Counted from the stretch's first letter, positions 33,573-42,860 are shown. The stretch: DNA of 42,891 nucleotides from Brachybacterium nesterenkovii (GCF_900163655.1 NZ_FWFG01000089.1:1-42891); one strand, 5' to 3'. Numbers and translations: made by a program. Notes: a model not told the origin generated them from the sequence alone.

Positions 33573-36077
33573 TCATCCGTTCGCGTCATCAGGGTCGTCG
33601 GGGGCTGGGTCGTCGCCGTCGGGGGCAGGGTCGTCGCCGTCGGGGGCAGGGTCGTCGGGATCGGGATCGTCGGGGCTGGCGTCGTCGGGCTCTGCGTCCT
33701 GCTCGCCCGGCGGCTCCTCGGGACGGGGCGCCGACAGGCCCGTGCGGGCCAGGGTCGACGGGTCCTCGGGGCCGCGCACCGCCGGCGCGCGCCGGTCGGA
33801 CCCGTGGCGGCGGGCGCGCAGCACGCCGACCACCACGAGCAGGCCCATCCCGACCACGAGGATCATCGTGGTCCAGTTCTCCCACGACGGGTTCACGGTG
33901 AGGGACACCGTCTGCGGGGCGGTGATCGGCGTGCCGTCCGTGCCCGTCATGAGCACCGAGAGGTTCACCTGGCCGTTGGCGACCGCCTCCACGGGGACTG
34001 AGGCGGTGACGCGTCCGTGGGCGGGGATCTCCACCTCCGTCGAGGGGGACGGGAGGCGCACGAGGGGACGGTCCGCGGAGATCTCGAGGCGCGCGCGCAC
34101 CGGGGTGTCCAGGTCGTTGGTCAGCGTGATCGGCACACTCGCGCCGGAGGCGACGAGGGTGTAGTTCGAGGCCGGGACCACTCTCACGCGCCCGTTGAAG
34201 GCATCCACTGCGCGCGAGGCCGCGCCCGTCCGCTGCAGGTGGCCCTCGGGGTCGCCGAGCCACCGCGTGGAGACGGCCGACAGTACCGTCAACACGGTGT
34301 CGTCCGCCGTCGTGGGGTCGACCATCGTCGACCGCATCGCCTCCAGGCGCAGGGCGTCATCCTGCACGCCCATCACGAGCACCGGGTCCAGCTTCCCCGC
34401 ATCGACGGCCGCGTCCTGGTGCGCGACCCTCCCATCGATCCCGCGCACCGACGGCACGATGGCGTCGGCGGTCACCGTCCCCAGCGACAGCGGCGCCCCC
34501 GTCGTGTCCTGCGAGTCCTGGACGGCGGTGCCCGAGCTCGCCATGTCCAGCAGCTCCCCGGTGCGACCGGAGCGGATCCAGGGGGCCGAGCCCAGCGCAT
34601 CGAGGGCCGATCCGGTCGCCGCGGCGTCCAGCTCGGCGTCCAGCGGCGGCGCGATGAGGAGATGGCGCGGCGCGGTCGTCGGCTCGGAGGCGATCACGGC
34701 GGTCTCGGCGAGGAGGCGCTGGGAGGTCTGCTCGGCGTCCGTGGTGCCGTCCAGCGAGGCCAGCTCGTCGGACAGCACCGGATCGGCGGCGAGCACGGGC
34801 GAGATGCCGGCCTCGGTCGCGACCTCGCCCGCGGACGACGGCGTGACCGTCGCCTCGAGGTCCTCCCGCAGGGACGCCGACGAGGTCAGGATGGTCGTCG
34901 CCCCGGACCGCTGCGCCTGCTCGATGCTCGCGGCGTCCGCCTGCGGGCCCGGGACCACGGCCACGGAACCGCTGGGGGCGAAGCCCGCCGCCTGCGTCGC
35001 CTCCTCGCTGCGGCTCTCCAGGATCCCGCGCAGCTCGGACGCCCCGGCGTCCTGGAGCGAGGGCATGTCCGCCTGCGCGTACGGCAGCGTCAGCACCGTG
35101 CGGTCGCCGACCGCACCGGCCAGCCGCTCCGCGAGCGCCGCGGCCCCGGGCGAGGCCGCGGGGCCCTGATCTGCGGGAACGGTGGGCTCGGCCGACGGGT
35201 CGTCGGCGGCGGACGGCTGGTCCTCTGCGGGCTCCGGGTCCTGGGCAGTCGGCGCCTCGGTCGTCTCGTGCACGGGCGGATCCAGCACGACGGGGTCCAC
35301 GAGCCAGTCGACGTCCTCGCGCTGGGCGAGCTGGCCCAGTGACGCCAGGCGCCCCGTGGTGGTCGTCTCGTCGTACGCCGCGGGGTCGATCGCGGCGAGC
35401 CCGGGGTCATCAGGGGCGATCGGCAGCAGCACGGACTCGGTGATCGACCCGGATGCTCCGCTCGGGCGCCACACCACGAAGGTGCGCAGCGTCGAGACCG
35501 CGGTCCCGCCCGACTCGAGGGTGAGCGCGATCCGGCGGGCGCCCCACAGCTCCGGCGCGGTCGCGTACCCGAGGGAGTCGGCGGGGACCGCGATGGTCAT
35601 CGTGCGGGTCTCGCCGGGGGCCAGGTCCGCGGCGCCGTCCGCCGAAGAGGCGACCGCGCGCCCGGCGCCCGGCGTCGTGTCCTGCTGCCAGGCCTCGAGC
35701 ACGCTGCGGTCCGTGACGCGCGATGTGGGACCGGACAGGGTCAGGCGCGGGGAGGCGACGACGGAGCCGGAGGAGTTGGTGACGGCCACCTCGGCGGTGA
35801 GCGTGTCGCCCGGGACCAGGGCGGCCGGTCCGAGGGAGACGAGGTCCAGCCGCACGCCCTGGTCGTCCTGGGCGGGCGGCCGCGCGGGCGCGCTCTGCCC
35901 CGCGGGCTGGGGTGCGGCCGACGCCGGGGCCACGGGCGCGGCGATAGACTCACCGGGCGCGATCCTCAGGACGACCGTGCCCAGCACCGTGAGCGCGGCG
36001 ACCAGGAGCGCCGCCGTCCGCGCGGCGCGCCCCGGACGCGGCCCGCGCGAGCGCGCGGTCGGTGGCGTGGACGGCAT
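33573..36077 (-). CDS. DUF6049 family exported protein
   Basis: An 834-residue protein directly before murJ, as in other actinobacteria. The N-terminus has basic residues and a hydrophobic segment (about 20-37), a signal peptide or anchor. The large outer region has beta-rich domains (e.g. GDTLTAEVAVTNSSGSVV near 80-110). A C-terminal membrane helix follows (about 733-755, MILVVGMGLLVVVGVL). The cytoplasmic tail is acidic with repeated DDPAPDG units encoded by an 18-base repeat. Family function is unknown; context suggests cell-wall assembly with MurJ. ATG at 36077 lacks a Shine-Dalgarno sequence but sits six bases after a TACAGT -10 hexamer, suggesting a leaderless transcript. Confidence 0.85.
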   Translation of the reverse strand: MPSTPPTARSRGPRPGRAARTAALLVAALTVLGTVVLRIAPGESIAAPVAPASAAPQPAGQSAPARPPAQDDQGVRLDLVSLGPAALVPGDTLTAEVAVTNSSGSVVASPRLTLSGPTSRVTDRSVLEAWQQDTTPGAGRAVASSADGAADLAPGETRTMTIAVPADSLGYATAPELWGARRIALTLESGGTAVSTLRTFVVWRPSGASGSITESVLLPIAPDDPGLAAIDPAAYDETTTTGRLASLGQLAQREDVDWLVDPVVLDPPVHETTEAPTAQDPEPAEDQPSAADDPSAEPTVPADQGPAASPGAAALAERLAGAVGDRTVLTLPYAQADMPSLQDAGASELRGILESRSEEATQAAGFAPSGSVAVVPGPQADAASIEQAQRSGATTILTSSASLREDLEATVTPSSAGEVATEAGISPVLAADPVLSDELASLDGTTDAEQTSQRLLAETAVIASEPTTAPRHLLIAPPLDAELDAAATGSALDALGSAPWIRSGRTGELLDMASSGTAVQDSQDTTGAPLSLGTVTADAIVPSVRGIDGRVAHQDAAVDAGKLDPVLVMGVQDDALRLEAMRSTMVDPTTADDTVLTVLSAVSTRWLGDPEGHLQRTGAASRAVDAFNGRVRVVPASNYTLVASGASVPITLTNDLDTPVRARLEISADRPLVRLPSPSTEVEIPAHGRVTASVPVEAVANGQVNLSVLMTGTDGTPITAPQTVSLTVNPSWENWTTMILVVGMGLLVVVGVLRARRHGSDRRAPAVRGPEDPSTLARTGLSAPRPEEPPGEQDAEPDDASPDDPDPDDPAPDGDDPAPDGDDPAPDDPDDANG

Positions 36078-36083
36078 GGGGCC

Positions 36084-36089
36084 ACTGTA
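36084..36089 (-). promoter_or_regulatory. -10 element of a leaderless DUF6049-murJ transcript
   Basis: The minus strand reads TACAGT, then GGCCCC, then the ATG. Transcription would start at or near the A of the start codon, and there is no ribosome site. A -35 element was not identified. Confidence 0.5.
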
Positions 36090-36128
36090 GACGCGCCGCC
36101 CGCCCAGCCCACGCAGCGAGGAACGACC

Positions 36129-37640
36129 GTGACCGACTCCCCCCAGGACCTCCACATGAGGGAGGCCGACGACGAGGCCGCGCGCCGTCTCGACCTGGCC
36201 CGCTGCCGCGCCGCGACGATGTTCGCCGCCCTGCCCGCGGAGGTGCACGAGCTCGGAGAGATGTTCGAGGCCGACGGGCACGAGCTCGCCCTCGTCGGCG
36301 GCCCCGTGCGCGATGCCGTGCTCGGGCGCTCGAGCGCCGACCTCGACTTCACCACCTCCGCCCGGCCCGAGCAGACCGAGGCGATCCTGCGCCGCTGGAA
36401 CGACGGCGGGGCCCTGTGGGACATGGGCCGCGAGTTCGGCACCCTCGGCGCCGTCCGTTCAGGGGTGAAGGTCGAGGTCACCACGTACCGCACCGAGTCC
36501 TATGACCCCACCAGCCGCAAGCCGGAGGTCGCCTTCGGGGACACCCTCGTCGGTGACCTCTCGCGCCGCGATTTCACGGTCAACGCGATGGCCGTGCGCC
36601 TGCCCTCCCTTGAGCTCGTCGACCCGTTCGACGGCCTCACCGACCTCGCCCGGCGTCTGCTGCGCACCCCCGTCGCCCCCGAGCAGTCGTTCTCCGACGA
36701 CCCGCTGCGGATGATGCGCGCCGCGCGCTTCGTCTCCCAGCTCGGCTTCGCGATCGAGCCCGCGACCGCAGCGGCCGCGGCGGCGCTCGCCGAGCGGATC
36801 GCGATCGTGGCGTCCGAGCGGGTGCGCGATGAGCTGGTCAAGCTGCTCCTGGGCGACCATCCCCGCGCGGGCCTCGTGCAGCTCGTGGACCTGGGGCTGG
36901 CCGATCACGTGCTCCCCGAGCTGCCCGCGATGCGCCTCGAGCTCGACGAGCACCACCGCCACAAGGACGTCTATGAGCACTCGCTGACGGTGCTCGAGCA
37001 GGCGATCGACCTCGAGAGCCCCGCCGGCTCCGGCGGCCCGGTCGAGAGCCCCGATCTGGTGCTGCGCCTGGCTGCGCTGCTCCACGACATCGGCAAGCCC
37101 GCGACGCGCCGCTTCGAGCCCGGCGGCGTGGTCACGTTCCGCTTCCACGAGACCGTGGGCGCGAAGATGGCCGCCAAGCGCCTGCGCGCCCTCACGTTCG
37201 ACAAGGACACGATCAAGCAGGTGGCGCGGCTCATCGAGCTGCACCTGCGCTTCCACGGCTACGCCGACACCGGGTGGACGGACTCGGCGGTGCGGCGCTA
37301 CGTGACCGATGCCGGCCCTCTCCTGGAGCGTCTGCACCGCCTCACCCGCGCCGATGTCACCACCCGCAACCGCCGCAAGGCCCGGGCGCTCGCCGCCGCG
37401 TACGACGACCTCGAGGCGCGGATCGCCGAGCTCGCCGAGGCCGAGGAGATCGGCCGCATCCGCCCGGACCTCGACGGCAACGAGATCATGGCGCTGCTGG
37501 ACATCCCGCCCGGCCGGGAGGTCGGCGAGGCCTACCGGCATCTGCTCGAGCTGCGGATGGAGCACGGGCCGCTCGGTCCGGAGCGCGCCGAGCAGGAGCT
37601 GCGCGCGTGGTGGGAGAGCAGGCAGGCCGACGCGGGCTGA
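36129..37640 (+). CDS. pcnA: CCA tRNA nucleotidyltransferase
   Basis: A 503-residue enzyme that adds or repairs the CCA end of tRNAs, needed here because the two tRNA genes seen do not encode CCA. The nucleotidyltransferase core has LVGGPVRDAVLG (55-66) and metal-binding DLDF (71-74), then DLSRRDFTVNAMAVRL and DPLRMMRAARFVSQLGF. A C-terminal HD domain has RLAALLHDIGKPATRR (His-Asp about 319-320). GTG at 36129 has GAGGA seven bases upstream; an ATG at 36156 is a less likely start. It is divergent from DUF6049 with a 51-base spacer that must hold both promoters. Poly(A) polymerase is a related alternative, but this is the actinobacterial CCA enzyme form. Confidence 0.95.
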   Translation: MTDSPQDLHMREADDEAARRLDLARCRAATMFAALPAEVHELGEMFEADGHELALVGGPVRDAVLGRSSADLDFTTSARPEQTEAILRRWNDGGALWDMGREFGTLGAVRSGVKVEVTTYRTESYDPTSRKPEVAFGDTLVGDLSRRDFTVNAMAVRLPSLELVDPFDGLTDLARRLLRTPVAPEQSFSDDPLRMMRAARFVSQLGFAIEPATAAAAAALAERIAIVASERVRDELVKLLLGDHPRAGLVQLVDLGLADHVLPELPAMRLELDEHHRHKDVYEHSLTVLEQAIDLESPAGSGGPVESPDLVLRLAALLHDIGKPATRRFEPGGVVTFRFHETVGAKMAAKRLRALTFDKDTIKQVARLIELHLRFHGYADTGWTDSAVRRYVTDAGPLLERLHRLTRADVTTRNRRKARALAAAYDDLEARIAELAEAEEIGRIRPDLDGNEIMALLDIPPGREVGEAYRHLLELRMEHGPLGPERAEQELRAWWESRQADAG

Positions 37641-37878
37641 GGGGAGCTCGTGCGCGTGATGTGTCCGAGGGGCGCGCTGTGGGCTGTGCCGCATCGGACG
37701 TGAGCGTCGTGTGAGAGTCGCCGCGCTCGGGTGTCGGGCTGCGGTGATCGGTGTCCATACTGGGTCCCACTGTGCCTCGCGACCGTGCGCGCGAACGGGG
37801 CGCCGCCGTCCAGGTGCCCGTCCGCGGGCCCCGCACCCCGCCCCCGATCCGGCCGCAGCCGGAGGACCAGGAGCACTC

Positions 37879-40656
37879 GTGAGCGACACGCCGCGTCCGT
37901 CGAAGCACACCTCCCGCACCCCTGCCCGTGGCAAGGGCGCGGGCGGGAAGAGCGCGGGCGGCACGGGGTCGGGCGCGAAGGGCTCCGGCATCCCCGACGC
38001 CCCGCGGAAGAAGGCCGCCTGGGTGGGCGGAGCGGGCGCCGGCGGCGCCCAGAGCGGTGCGAAGAACGGCGGTGCGAAGAAGAGCTCCGGCACCACGAAG
38101 GACGGCGCTGCGGCGAAGAACGGCGACCCCCTGACGAAGGGCGACGCCGGGGCGAAGAAGAGCTTCCCGGGCGCGAAGGGGGCTGCCGCGAAGGGCGCCG
38201 GGGCCAAGAGCTCCGGGACCAAGAGCTCCGGGGCCAGGGGCTCGTCGGGCACGCGCGCCGCCGCGACGCTCGGGGCCGTCTCCACCTCCGGGAAGAAGCT
38301 CGCCGGCGGCCGTGCGGCCAAGGGCGGCGCGAAGACCGGCGCCGCCGCGAAGTCCGGTGCCGCGTCGAAGACGGGGGCCGCCGCCGAGGATCGGCGCGCC
38401 GCGCGCACGAGCGCTGCCGCCGCCGCGGGCGGCAAGCGCGGCCGCCTCGCGTCGGCCCTGAACTACCCGCGCGCGGGACGGAAGAGCCCGTGGCGATGGA
38501 TCCCCTCGCTGCGCCTGTTGCTGGGCGCCTTCGCGCTCATGGTCCTCGCCGGCGTCGGCATCACCGCCTGGATCTACGAGACCACGGACGTGCCCGCCCC
38601 CAGCGATATCGCCATCGCCCAGACCAGCCGCGTCTACTTCTCCGACGGCACGACGGAGATGGGCACGTTCTCCGAGATCAACCGCACGATCATCCCCTCG
38701 GACCAGATCCCCGACTCCGTGAAGGAATCGGTGGTGGCCTCCGAGGACTCGACGTTCTACGAGAACCGCGGCATCTCCCCGCGCGGCATCCTGCGCGCCC
38801 TCATCAACAACCTCTCCGGCGGTTCCCGCCAGGGCGGCTCCACCATCACACAGCAGTACGTGGAGCGCTACCACACCGGCACCAACACCTCCTATGTGGG
38901 CAAGGTGAAGGAGATGGTGATGGCGGTGAAGATCGATCAGGAGCTGTCGAAGGACGAGATCCTCTCGCGCTACCTCAACACCATCTACTTCGGGCGCGGC
39001 GCCTACGGCATCCAGGCCGCGGCGCAGGCGTACTACGGCAAGGACGCCAAGGACCTCACCGACGCCGAGGCCGCCGTGATCGTCGCGACCATCCCCGCCC
39101 CCACGGCCTACGACCCGGCGAACAACCACGACAAGGCCGTGCAGCTGTGGGACCGCGTGATCGAGCGGAGGGTCAACGTCACCAAGACCCTCACGCCCGC
39201 CGAGGCCGACGCCCTGCAGTACCCCGAGCCGATCGAGGGCCACAAGCTCAACAAGATGGGCGGCACTAACGGCTACCTCGTGCGCCAGGTCCAGAAGGAG
39301 CTGGTCAAGAACGGCATCTCCGAGGACGAGCTCAACCAGGGCGGCTTCACGATCGTCACCTCGGTGGACGTGGGCATCCAGGACAACACCGTCAAGGCGA
39401 TCGACAACCTGCCCGACGACCGCCCCGAGAACAACCGCGTGGGCACCGTGACGATCGACCCGAACACGGGCGCGATCAAGGCGATGTACGGCGGGCCCGA
39501 CTACGTCCAGCGCAGCTACAACGACGCCGTCGACTCCCACATGATGGCCGGCTCGATCTTCAAGACCTTCGCGCTGGTGGCCGCTCTCGATGACGGCTAC
39601 TCGCTGAGCTCGACGTGGCCCGGCGACTCCCCGCGGACCTTCAAGGGCGGCTGGGAGGTCAATAACTTCAACGATGTCGACTACGGGTCCGTCACCCTGA
39701 CCGAGGCCACCACCAACTCGGTCAACACCGCGTATGCGGCCCTGAACATCGACATGGGGCCCAAGAAGACCCGTGACATGGCCGTGAAGCTCGGCCTCCC
39801 CGAGGACACCCCGGGTCTGGGAGCCGAGCCCTCCAACGTGCTCGGCTCCGCGTCCCCGACCGTCATGAACATGGCCGGCGCCTACGCGACGCTCGCCGCC
39901 AAGGGCGTGCGCCACGAGCCCTACATCACCCAGACCGTGACTCGCTCCGACGGCTCCGTCCGCTACGAGCACCAGGACAAGTCCGAGCAGGTGATCGACG
40001 AGTCCGTCGCGATCAACGCGACCGTCGCCCTGCAGGGCCCGCCGTCGACCGGCTCGGCCCGCTACGTCGGCAAGAACATGAGCGGGCGCCCCGTGGCCGG
40101 CAAGACGGGCACCTCCCAGAGCGTGCGCTCGGCCTGGTTCGTGGGCTTCACCCCGCAGCTCGTGACGGCGGTGGGCATGTTCCAGCCGAGCGCCGACGGG
40201 AAGACGGAGGAGTCCCTCACGCCGTTCGGCGGGGAGGACATCATCACCGGCGGCACGTTCCCCACCGAGGTGTGGGTGGACATCATGAAGCCGTCGCTGC
40301 AGGGGCAGGAGAAGCTGAAGTTCTCCAAGGCGGTCGCGTCCAAGAAGAAGACGAAATCCGGGACCGAGAAGACCACCAAGAAGAGCACGAAGAAGGCCAC
40401 CAAGAAGGCGACGACGAAGGCCCCGACGACCACGCAGGCGCCGGAGCCGACTCCGGAGCCGACTCCGGAGCCGACTCCGGAGCCGACCCCTGAGCCGACC
40501 CCCGAGCCGACCCCTGAGCCCACGACGGAGGCCCCGGCCCCGGAGCCGACGCAGGAGCAGCCAGCACCGGAGCAGCCGGCACCCGAGCAGCCAGCTCCCG
40601 AGCAGCCGACGCAGGAGCAGCCCGCGGCGACCGATCCCAACGCGCCGCAGGGCTAG
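37879..40656 (+). CDS. Bifunctional class A penicillin-binding protein
   Basis: A 925-residue cell-wall synthase. Residues 1-205 are a Lys/Gly/Ala/Ser-rich cytoplasmic tail with repeated GAK and SSG units. One membrane helix follows (about 208-232). The GT51 glycosyltransferase has EDSTFYENRGISPRGI (287-302) and GGSTITQQYVER (about 319-330). The transpeptidase has SxxK at Ser559 (GSIFKTF), SVN at 614, and KTGTS at 742. After about 815 comes a Lys/Thr-rich segment, then PEPT repeats and PAPEQ repeats to the end. GTG at 37879 has GGAGG and AGGAG upstream. It lies between pcnA and rpsF, as in relatives, where it is called PonA-like. The repeat-rich tail would be outside and could cross the peptidoglycan. 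Confidence 0.96.
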   Translation: MSDTPRPSKHTSRTPARGKGAGGKSAGGTGSGAKGSGIPDAPRKKAAWVGGAGAGGAQSGAKNGGAKKSSGTTKDGAAAKNGDPLTKGDAGAKKSFPGAKGAAAKGAGAKSSGTKSSGARGSSGTRAAATLGAVSTSGKKLAGGRAAKGGAKTGAAAKSGAASKTGAAAEDRRAARTSAAAAAGGKRGRLASALNYPRAGRKSPWRWIPSLRLLLGAFALMVLAGVGITAWIYETTDVPAPSDIAIAQTSRVYFSDGTTEMGTFSEINRTIIPSDQIPDSVKESVVASEDSTFYENRGISPRGILRALINNLSGGSRQGGSTITQQYVERYHTGTNTSYVGKVKEMVMAVKIDQELSKDEILSRYLNTIYFGRGAYGIQAAAQAYYGKDAKDLTDAEAAVIVATIPAPTAYDPANNHDKAVQLWDRVIERRVNVTKTLTPAEADALQYPEPIEGHKLNKMGGTNGYLVRQVQKELVKNGISEDELNQGGFTIVTSVDVGIQDNTVKAIDNLPDDRPENNRVGTVTIDPNTGAIKAMYGGPDYVQRSYNDAVDSHMMAGSIFKTFALVAALDDGYSLSSTWPGDSPRTFKGGWEVNNFNDVDYGSVTLTEATTNSVNTAYAALNIDMGPKKTRDMAVKLGLPEDTPGLGAEPSNVLGSASPTVMNMAGAYATLAAKGVRHEPYITQTVTRSDGSVRYEHQDKSEQVIDESVAINATVALQGPPSTGSARYVGKNMSGRPVAGKTGTSQSVRSAWFVGFTPQLVTAVGMFQPSADGKTEESLTPFGGEDIITGGTFPTEVWVDIMKPSLQGQEKLKFSKAVASKKKTKSGTEKTTKKSTKKATKKATTKAPTTTQAPEPTPEPTPEPTPEPTPEPTPEPTPEPTTEAPAPEPTQEQPAPEQPAPEQPAPEQPTQEQPAATDPNAPQG
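40439..40627. repeat. Coding tandem repeats at the PBP C-terminus
   Basis: Repeated 12-base units (CCGGAGCCGACT and variants) encode PEPT, and following 15-base-like units encode PAPEQ. Both are in frame, so copy number could vary by slippage without frameshift. Confidence 0.75.
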
Positions 40657-40681
40657 CGGGCACGGGGCGTGCGCGCCCGCT
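40655..40681 (+). terminator. Hairpin at the end of the PBP gene
   Basis: AGCGGGC (40655-40661) and GCCCGCT (40675-40681) form a 7-bp GC stem starting at the PBP stop codon. It lacks a T-run. Confidence 0.45.
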
Positions 40682-40734
40682 GTGATCCCCGGCGCACGCT
40701 GATCGGGCACCTGGTGGGCCCGCGGTCGAGCCGA

Positions 40735-40740
40735 TAGGGT
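40735..40740 (+). promoter_or_regulatory. Possible -10 element for rpsF operon
   Basis: TAGGGT lies about 110 bases before rpsF, and the sequence between is hairpin-rich leader. The -35 region at the right spacing is poor (TGGTGG). Confidence 0.25.
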
Positions 40741-40758
40741 GGGCCGGTCCGTGTCCGA

Positions 40759-40819
40759 CGGGGCGCCCGCCCCGATCGCGCGGTACGCATGAACCCTCCT
40801 GCCACGGAGAGACCGTGGC
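40759..40819 (+). promoter_or_regulatory. Two hairpins in the rpsF leader
   Basis: Stem 1 is CGGGGC/GCCCCG (40759-40774, loop GCCC). Stem 2 is GCCACGG/CCGTGGC (40801-40819, loop AGAGA). The second lies just upstream of the ribosome site. Many bacteria regulate rpsF-rpsR through an mRNA structure bound by the bS6-bS18 complex; these hairpins are in the right place, but the specific motif was not confirmed. Confidence 0.35.
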
Positions 40820-40850
40820 CGCGAAGACCACAGGAGGTGGGTACTCGAAC

Positions 40851-41141
40851 ATGCGCAAGTACGAAATGGTCGTGATCCTCGACCCCTCGATCGACGAGCG
40901 GACCGTGGGCGGCACCTTCGAGAAGCTGGTGTCGGTCGTCCCCGCCGAGGGCGGCAGCATCGACAACGTCGATGTCTGGGGCAAGCGGAAGTTCGCCTAC
41001 GAGATCGACAAGAAGCCCGAGGGCGTCTACGTCGTCGTCACCTTCACCGCGAAGCCGGAGACGGCCAAGGAGCTGGATCGTCAGCTCGGCCTGAACGAGT
41101 CCGTCCTCCGCACCAAGCTGATGCGGGCCGACGCCCGCTGA
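40851..41141 (+). CDS. rpsF: 30S ribosomal protein bS6
   Basis: A 96-residue protein that binds bS18 on the 30S platform. [37 protein letters not shown] and YVVVTF are conserved, and it ends [14 protein letters not shown] 40851 was chosen because it begins the conserved protein; AGGAGGT lies rather far upstream (about 13 bases). A GTG at 40815 would add 12 unconserved residues. First gene of rpsF-ssb-rpsR-rplI. Confidence 0.97.
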   Translation: MRKYEMVVILDPSIDERTVGGTFEKLVSVVPAEGGSIDNVDVWGKRKFAYEIDKKPEGVYVVVTFTAKPETAKELDRQLGLNESVLRTKLMRADAR

Positions 41142-41269
41142 TCCGCCGTGCACGCCCACGCCCTTCATGGACGATGCGGCAGGACTTCGATCCTGCTGAC
41201 CATCGACATCGCTGAGCATCGGCACCGCTGGACCTGAACCCCCGAACGACTCGCACGAGGAGCACACCC

Positions 41270-41860
41270 ATGGCCGGAGAGACCATCATCACCGTGGTCG
41301 GCAACCTCACCGCCGATCCCGAGCTGCGGTTCACGCAGTCCGGAGCGGCGGTCGCGTCGTTCACCGTCGCGTCCACCCCCCGCACGTTCGACCGCCAGGC
41401 GAACGAGTGGAAGGACGGCGAGGCCATGTTCCTGCGCTGCTCCATCTGGCGCGACGCCGCGGAGAACGTGGCGGAGTCGCTCGAGAAGGGCATGCGCGTG
41501 ATCGTGCAGGGCCGCCTCAAGCAGCGCTCCTTCACGGACCGCGAGGGCAACAACCGCACCACCATCGAGCTGGACGTCGACGAGATCGGCCCCTCCCTGC
41601 GCTACGCGACGGCCAAGCCGCAGCGTCAGCAGCGCGGCGGGGGCGGCGGCTTCGGCGGCGGCAACCAGGGCGGTGGCGGCTTCGGCGGCGGCCAGCAGCA
41701 GGGCGGCGGCTTCAGCGGCCAGCCCCGCGGGGGCCAGGGCGGCGGCTTCAACGCCGGTCAGCAGGGCGGCGGCTTCGCCGGAGGCCAGGCCTCCGGCGGC
41801 GACGCCGATCCGTGGGCCGGCGGCGGCAACCAGGGGGGGTACGACGACCCGCCGTTCTGA
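41270..41860 (+). CDS. ssb: Single-stranded DNA-binding protein
   Basis: A 196-residue SSB. The OB fold spans about 1-115 ([53 protein letters not shown]). A Gly/Gln/Phe-rich linker with GGGF repeats follows, then the acidic partner-binding tip ending DDPPF. Length and tip suggest the main replicative SSB. It sits 128 bases after rpsF with AGGAG before the ATG. Confidence 0.97.
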   Translation: MAGETIITVVGNLTADPELRFTQSGAAVASFTVASTPRTFDRQANEWKDGEAMFLRCSIWRDAAENVAESLEKGMRVIVQGRLKQRSFTDREGNNRTTIELDVDEIGPSLRYATAKPQRQQRGGGGGFGGGNQGGGGFGGGQQQGGGFSGQPRGGQGGGFNAGQQGGGFAGGQASGGDADPWAGGGNQGGYDDPPF

Positions 41861-42059
41861 TCGGCTCGGGCTGCGAGCCCGATCCCGAGCAGGACGCGCG
41901 GACCGACCGATCCCGCACACGCAGCAGCCGCATCGCGGCTGACGCATCCGTCGGATCCCATCTCCGGCGCATCTGCCGGACGGACCCCGTCCGGCGCACA
42001 TCATCCATACATCCATCCCGGGTGCATGCCCGGGCTCCCCTCACAGAAGGAGCACCACG

Positions 42060-42296
42060 ATGGCCAAGCCTGTTCTTCGCAAGCCGAAGAAGAAGCTCAA
42101 CCCGCTGAAGGCAGCGGGCGTCGAGACCGTCGACTACAAGGACGCGGCTCTGCTGCGCAAGTTCGTCTCCGACCGCGGCAAGATCCGCGCGCGTCGCGTC
42201 ACCGGCGTGTCCGTGCAGGAGCAGCGCCAGATCGCGAAGGCCGTGAAGAACGCCCGCGAGATCGCGCTGCTGCCCTACTCGACCTCCGGTCGCTGA
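42060..42296 (+). CDS. rpsR: 30S ribosomal protein bS18 (zinc-less form)
   Basis: A 78-residue protein: [46 protein letters not shown] and [10 protein letters not shown]. The CxxC zinc-binding cysteines found in many bS18 proteins are absent, so this is the C-minus form. It pairs with bS6. ATG 42060 has AGAAGGAG upstream. Confidence 0.97.
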   Translation: MAKPVLRKPKKKLNPLKAAGVETVDYKDAALLRKFVSDRGKIRARRVTGVSVQEQRQIAKAVKNAREIALLPYSTSGR

Positions 42297-42318
42297 TCAG
42301 GTCGGGAAAGGACGTCTC

Positions 42319-42786
42319 ATGACCACCAAGCTCATCCTCACCAGCGAGGTCTCCGGCCTCGGCACCGCGGGCGACATCGTCGAGGTCAAGGACGGCTACG
42401 CGCGCAACTACCTGCTGCCGCGCAGCCTCGCCACCCCGTGGACCAAGGGCGGCCAGCGCCAGCTGGACCAGATCCGCTCGGCCCGCTCCAAGCGCTCCAT
42501 CGAGTCGCTCGAGGAGGCCCAGGCCCTGCGCGATCTGCTGCAGTCCAAGCCCGTCGTCGTCTCCGAGCGCGCCGGTGAGAACGGCCGCCTCTTCGGCGCC
42601 GTCTCCACCAAGGACGTCGCCGAGGGCGTCAAGGCCGTCTTCGACAAGGACATCGACCGCCGCGCCGTCGAGTTCGCCGCCCCCGTGCGCGCGCTCGGCG
42701 AGCACAAGGCGACCGTGCGCCTGCACGAGGACGTCGTCGCGAACCTGCTGATCCAGGTCGTCGCGGCCAAGGGCTCCAAGGCCTGA
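42319..42786 (+). CDS. rplI: 50S ribosomal protein bL9
   Basis: A 155-residue protein of the L1-stalk base. The N-terminal domain MTTKLILTSEVSGLGTAG, EVKDGYARNYLLPR is followed by a long connecting helix (SKRSIESLEEAQALRD) and the C-terminal domain (ENGRLFGAVSTKDVAEGV). ATG 42319 follows AAAGGA. It is the last gene of the operon, with two hairpins behind it. Confidence 0.97.
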   Translation: MTTKLILTSEVSGLGTAGDIVEVKDGYARNYLLPRSLATPWTKGGQRQLDQIRSARSKRSIESLEEAQALRDLLQSKPVVVSERAGENGRLFGAVSTKDVAEGVKAVFDKDIDRRAVEFAAPVRALGEHKATVRLHEDVVANLLIQVVAAKGSKA

Positions 42787-42794
42787 CAGCCGCT

Positions 42795-42860
42795 GTCCGG
42801 GTCTGCGCCCGGACGTCGCAGCCGCGAGCGCCCCGCACCGGATTCGGTGCGGGGCGCTCG
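42795..42860 (+). terminator. Tandem terminator hairpins after rplI
   Basis: Hairpin 1: GTCCGGG/CCCGGAC (42795-42814, 7 bp, loop of 6). Hairpin 2: a perfect 16-bp stem (42825-42840 with 42845-42860, arms beginning CGAGCGCCCC) with loop GATT. No long T-run follows, as usual here. Confidence 0.85.

Noticed and set aside
37764-37772. CATACT as a -10 element for the PBP gene
   Set aside because: No acceptable -35 element at 16-18 bases; such hexamers occur by chance.
40439-40627. Possible non-coding tandem repeat or CRISPR
   Set aside because: The repeats are in frame within the PBP gene and encode PEPT and PAPEQ units.
37486-40710. A 1074-codon minus-strand open frame opposite the PBP gene
   Set aside because: It is antisense to a clear class A PBP; its composition (Leu/Gly/Arg/Val runs) is typical of shadow frames.
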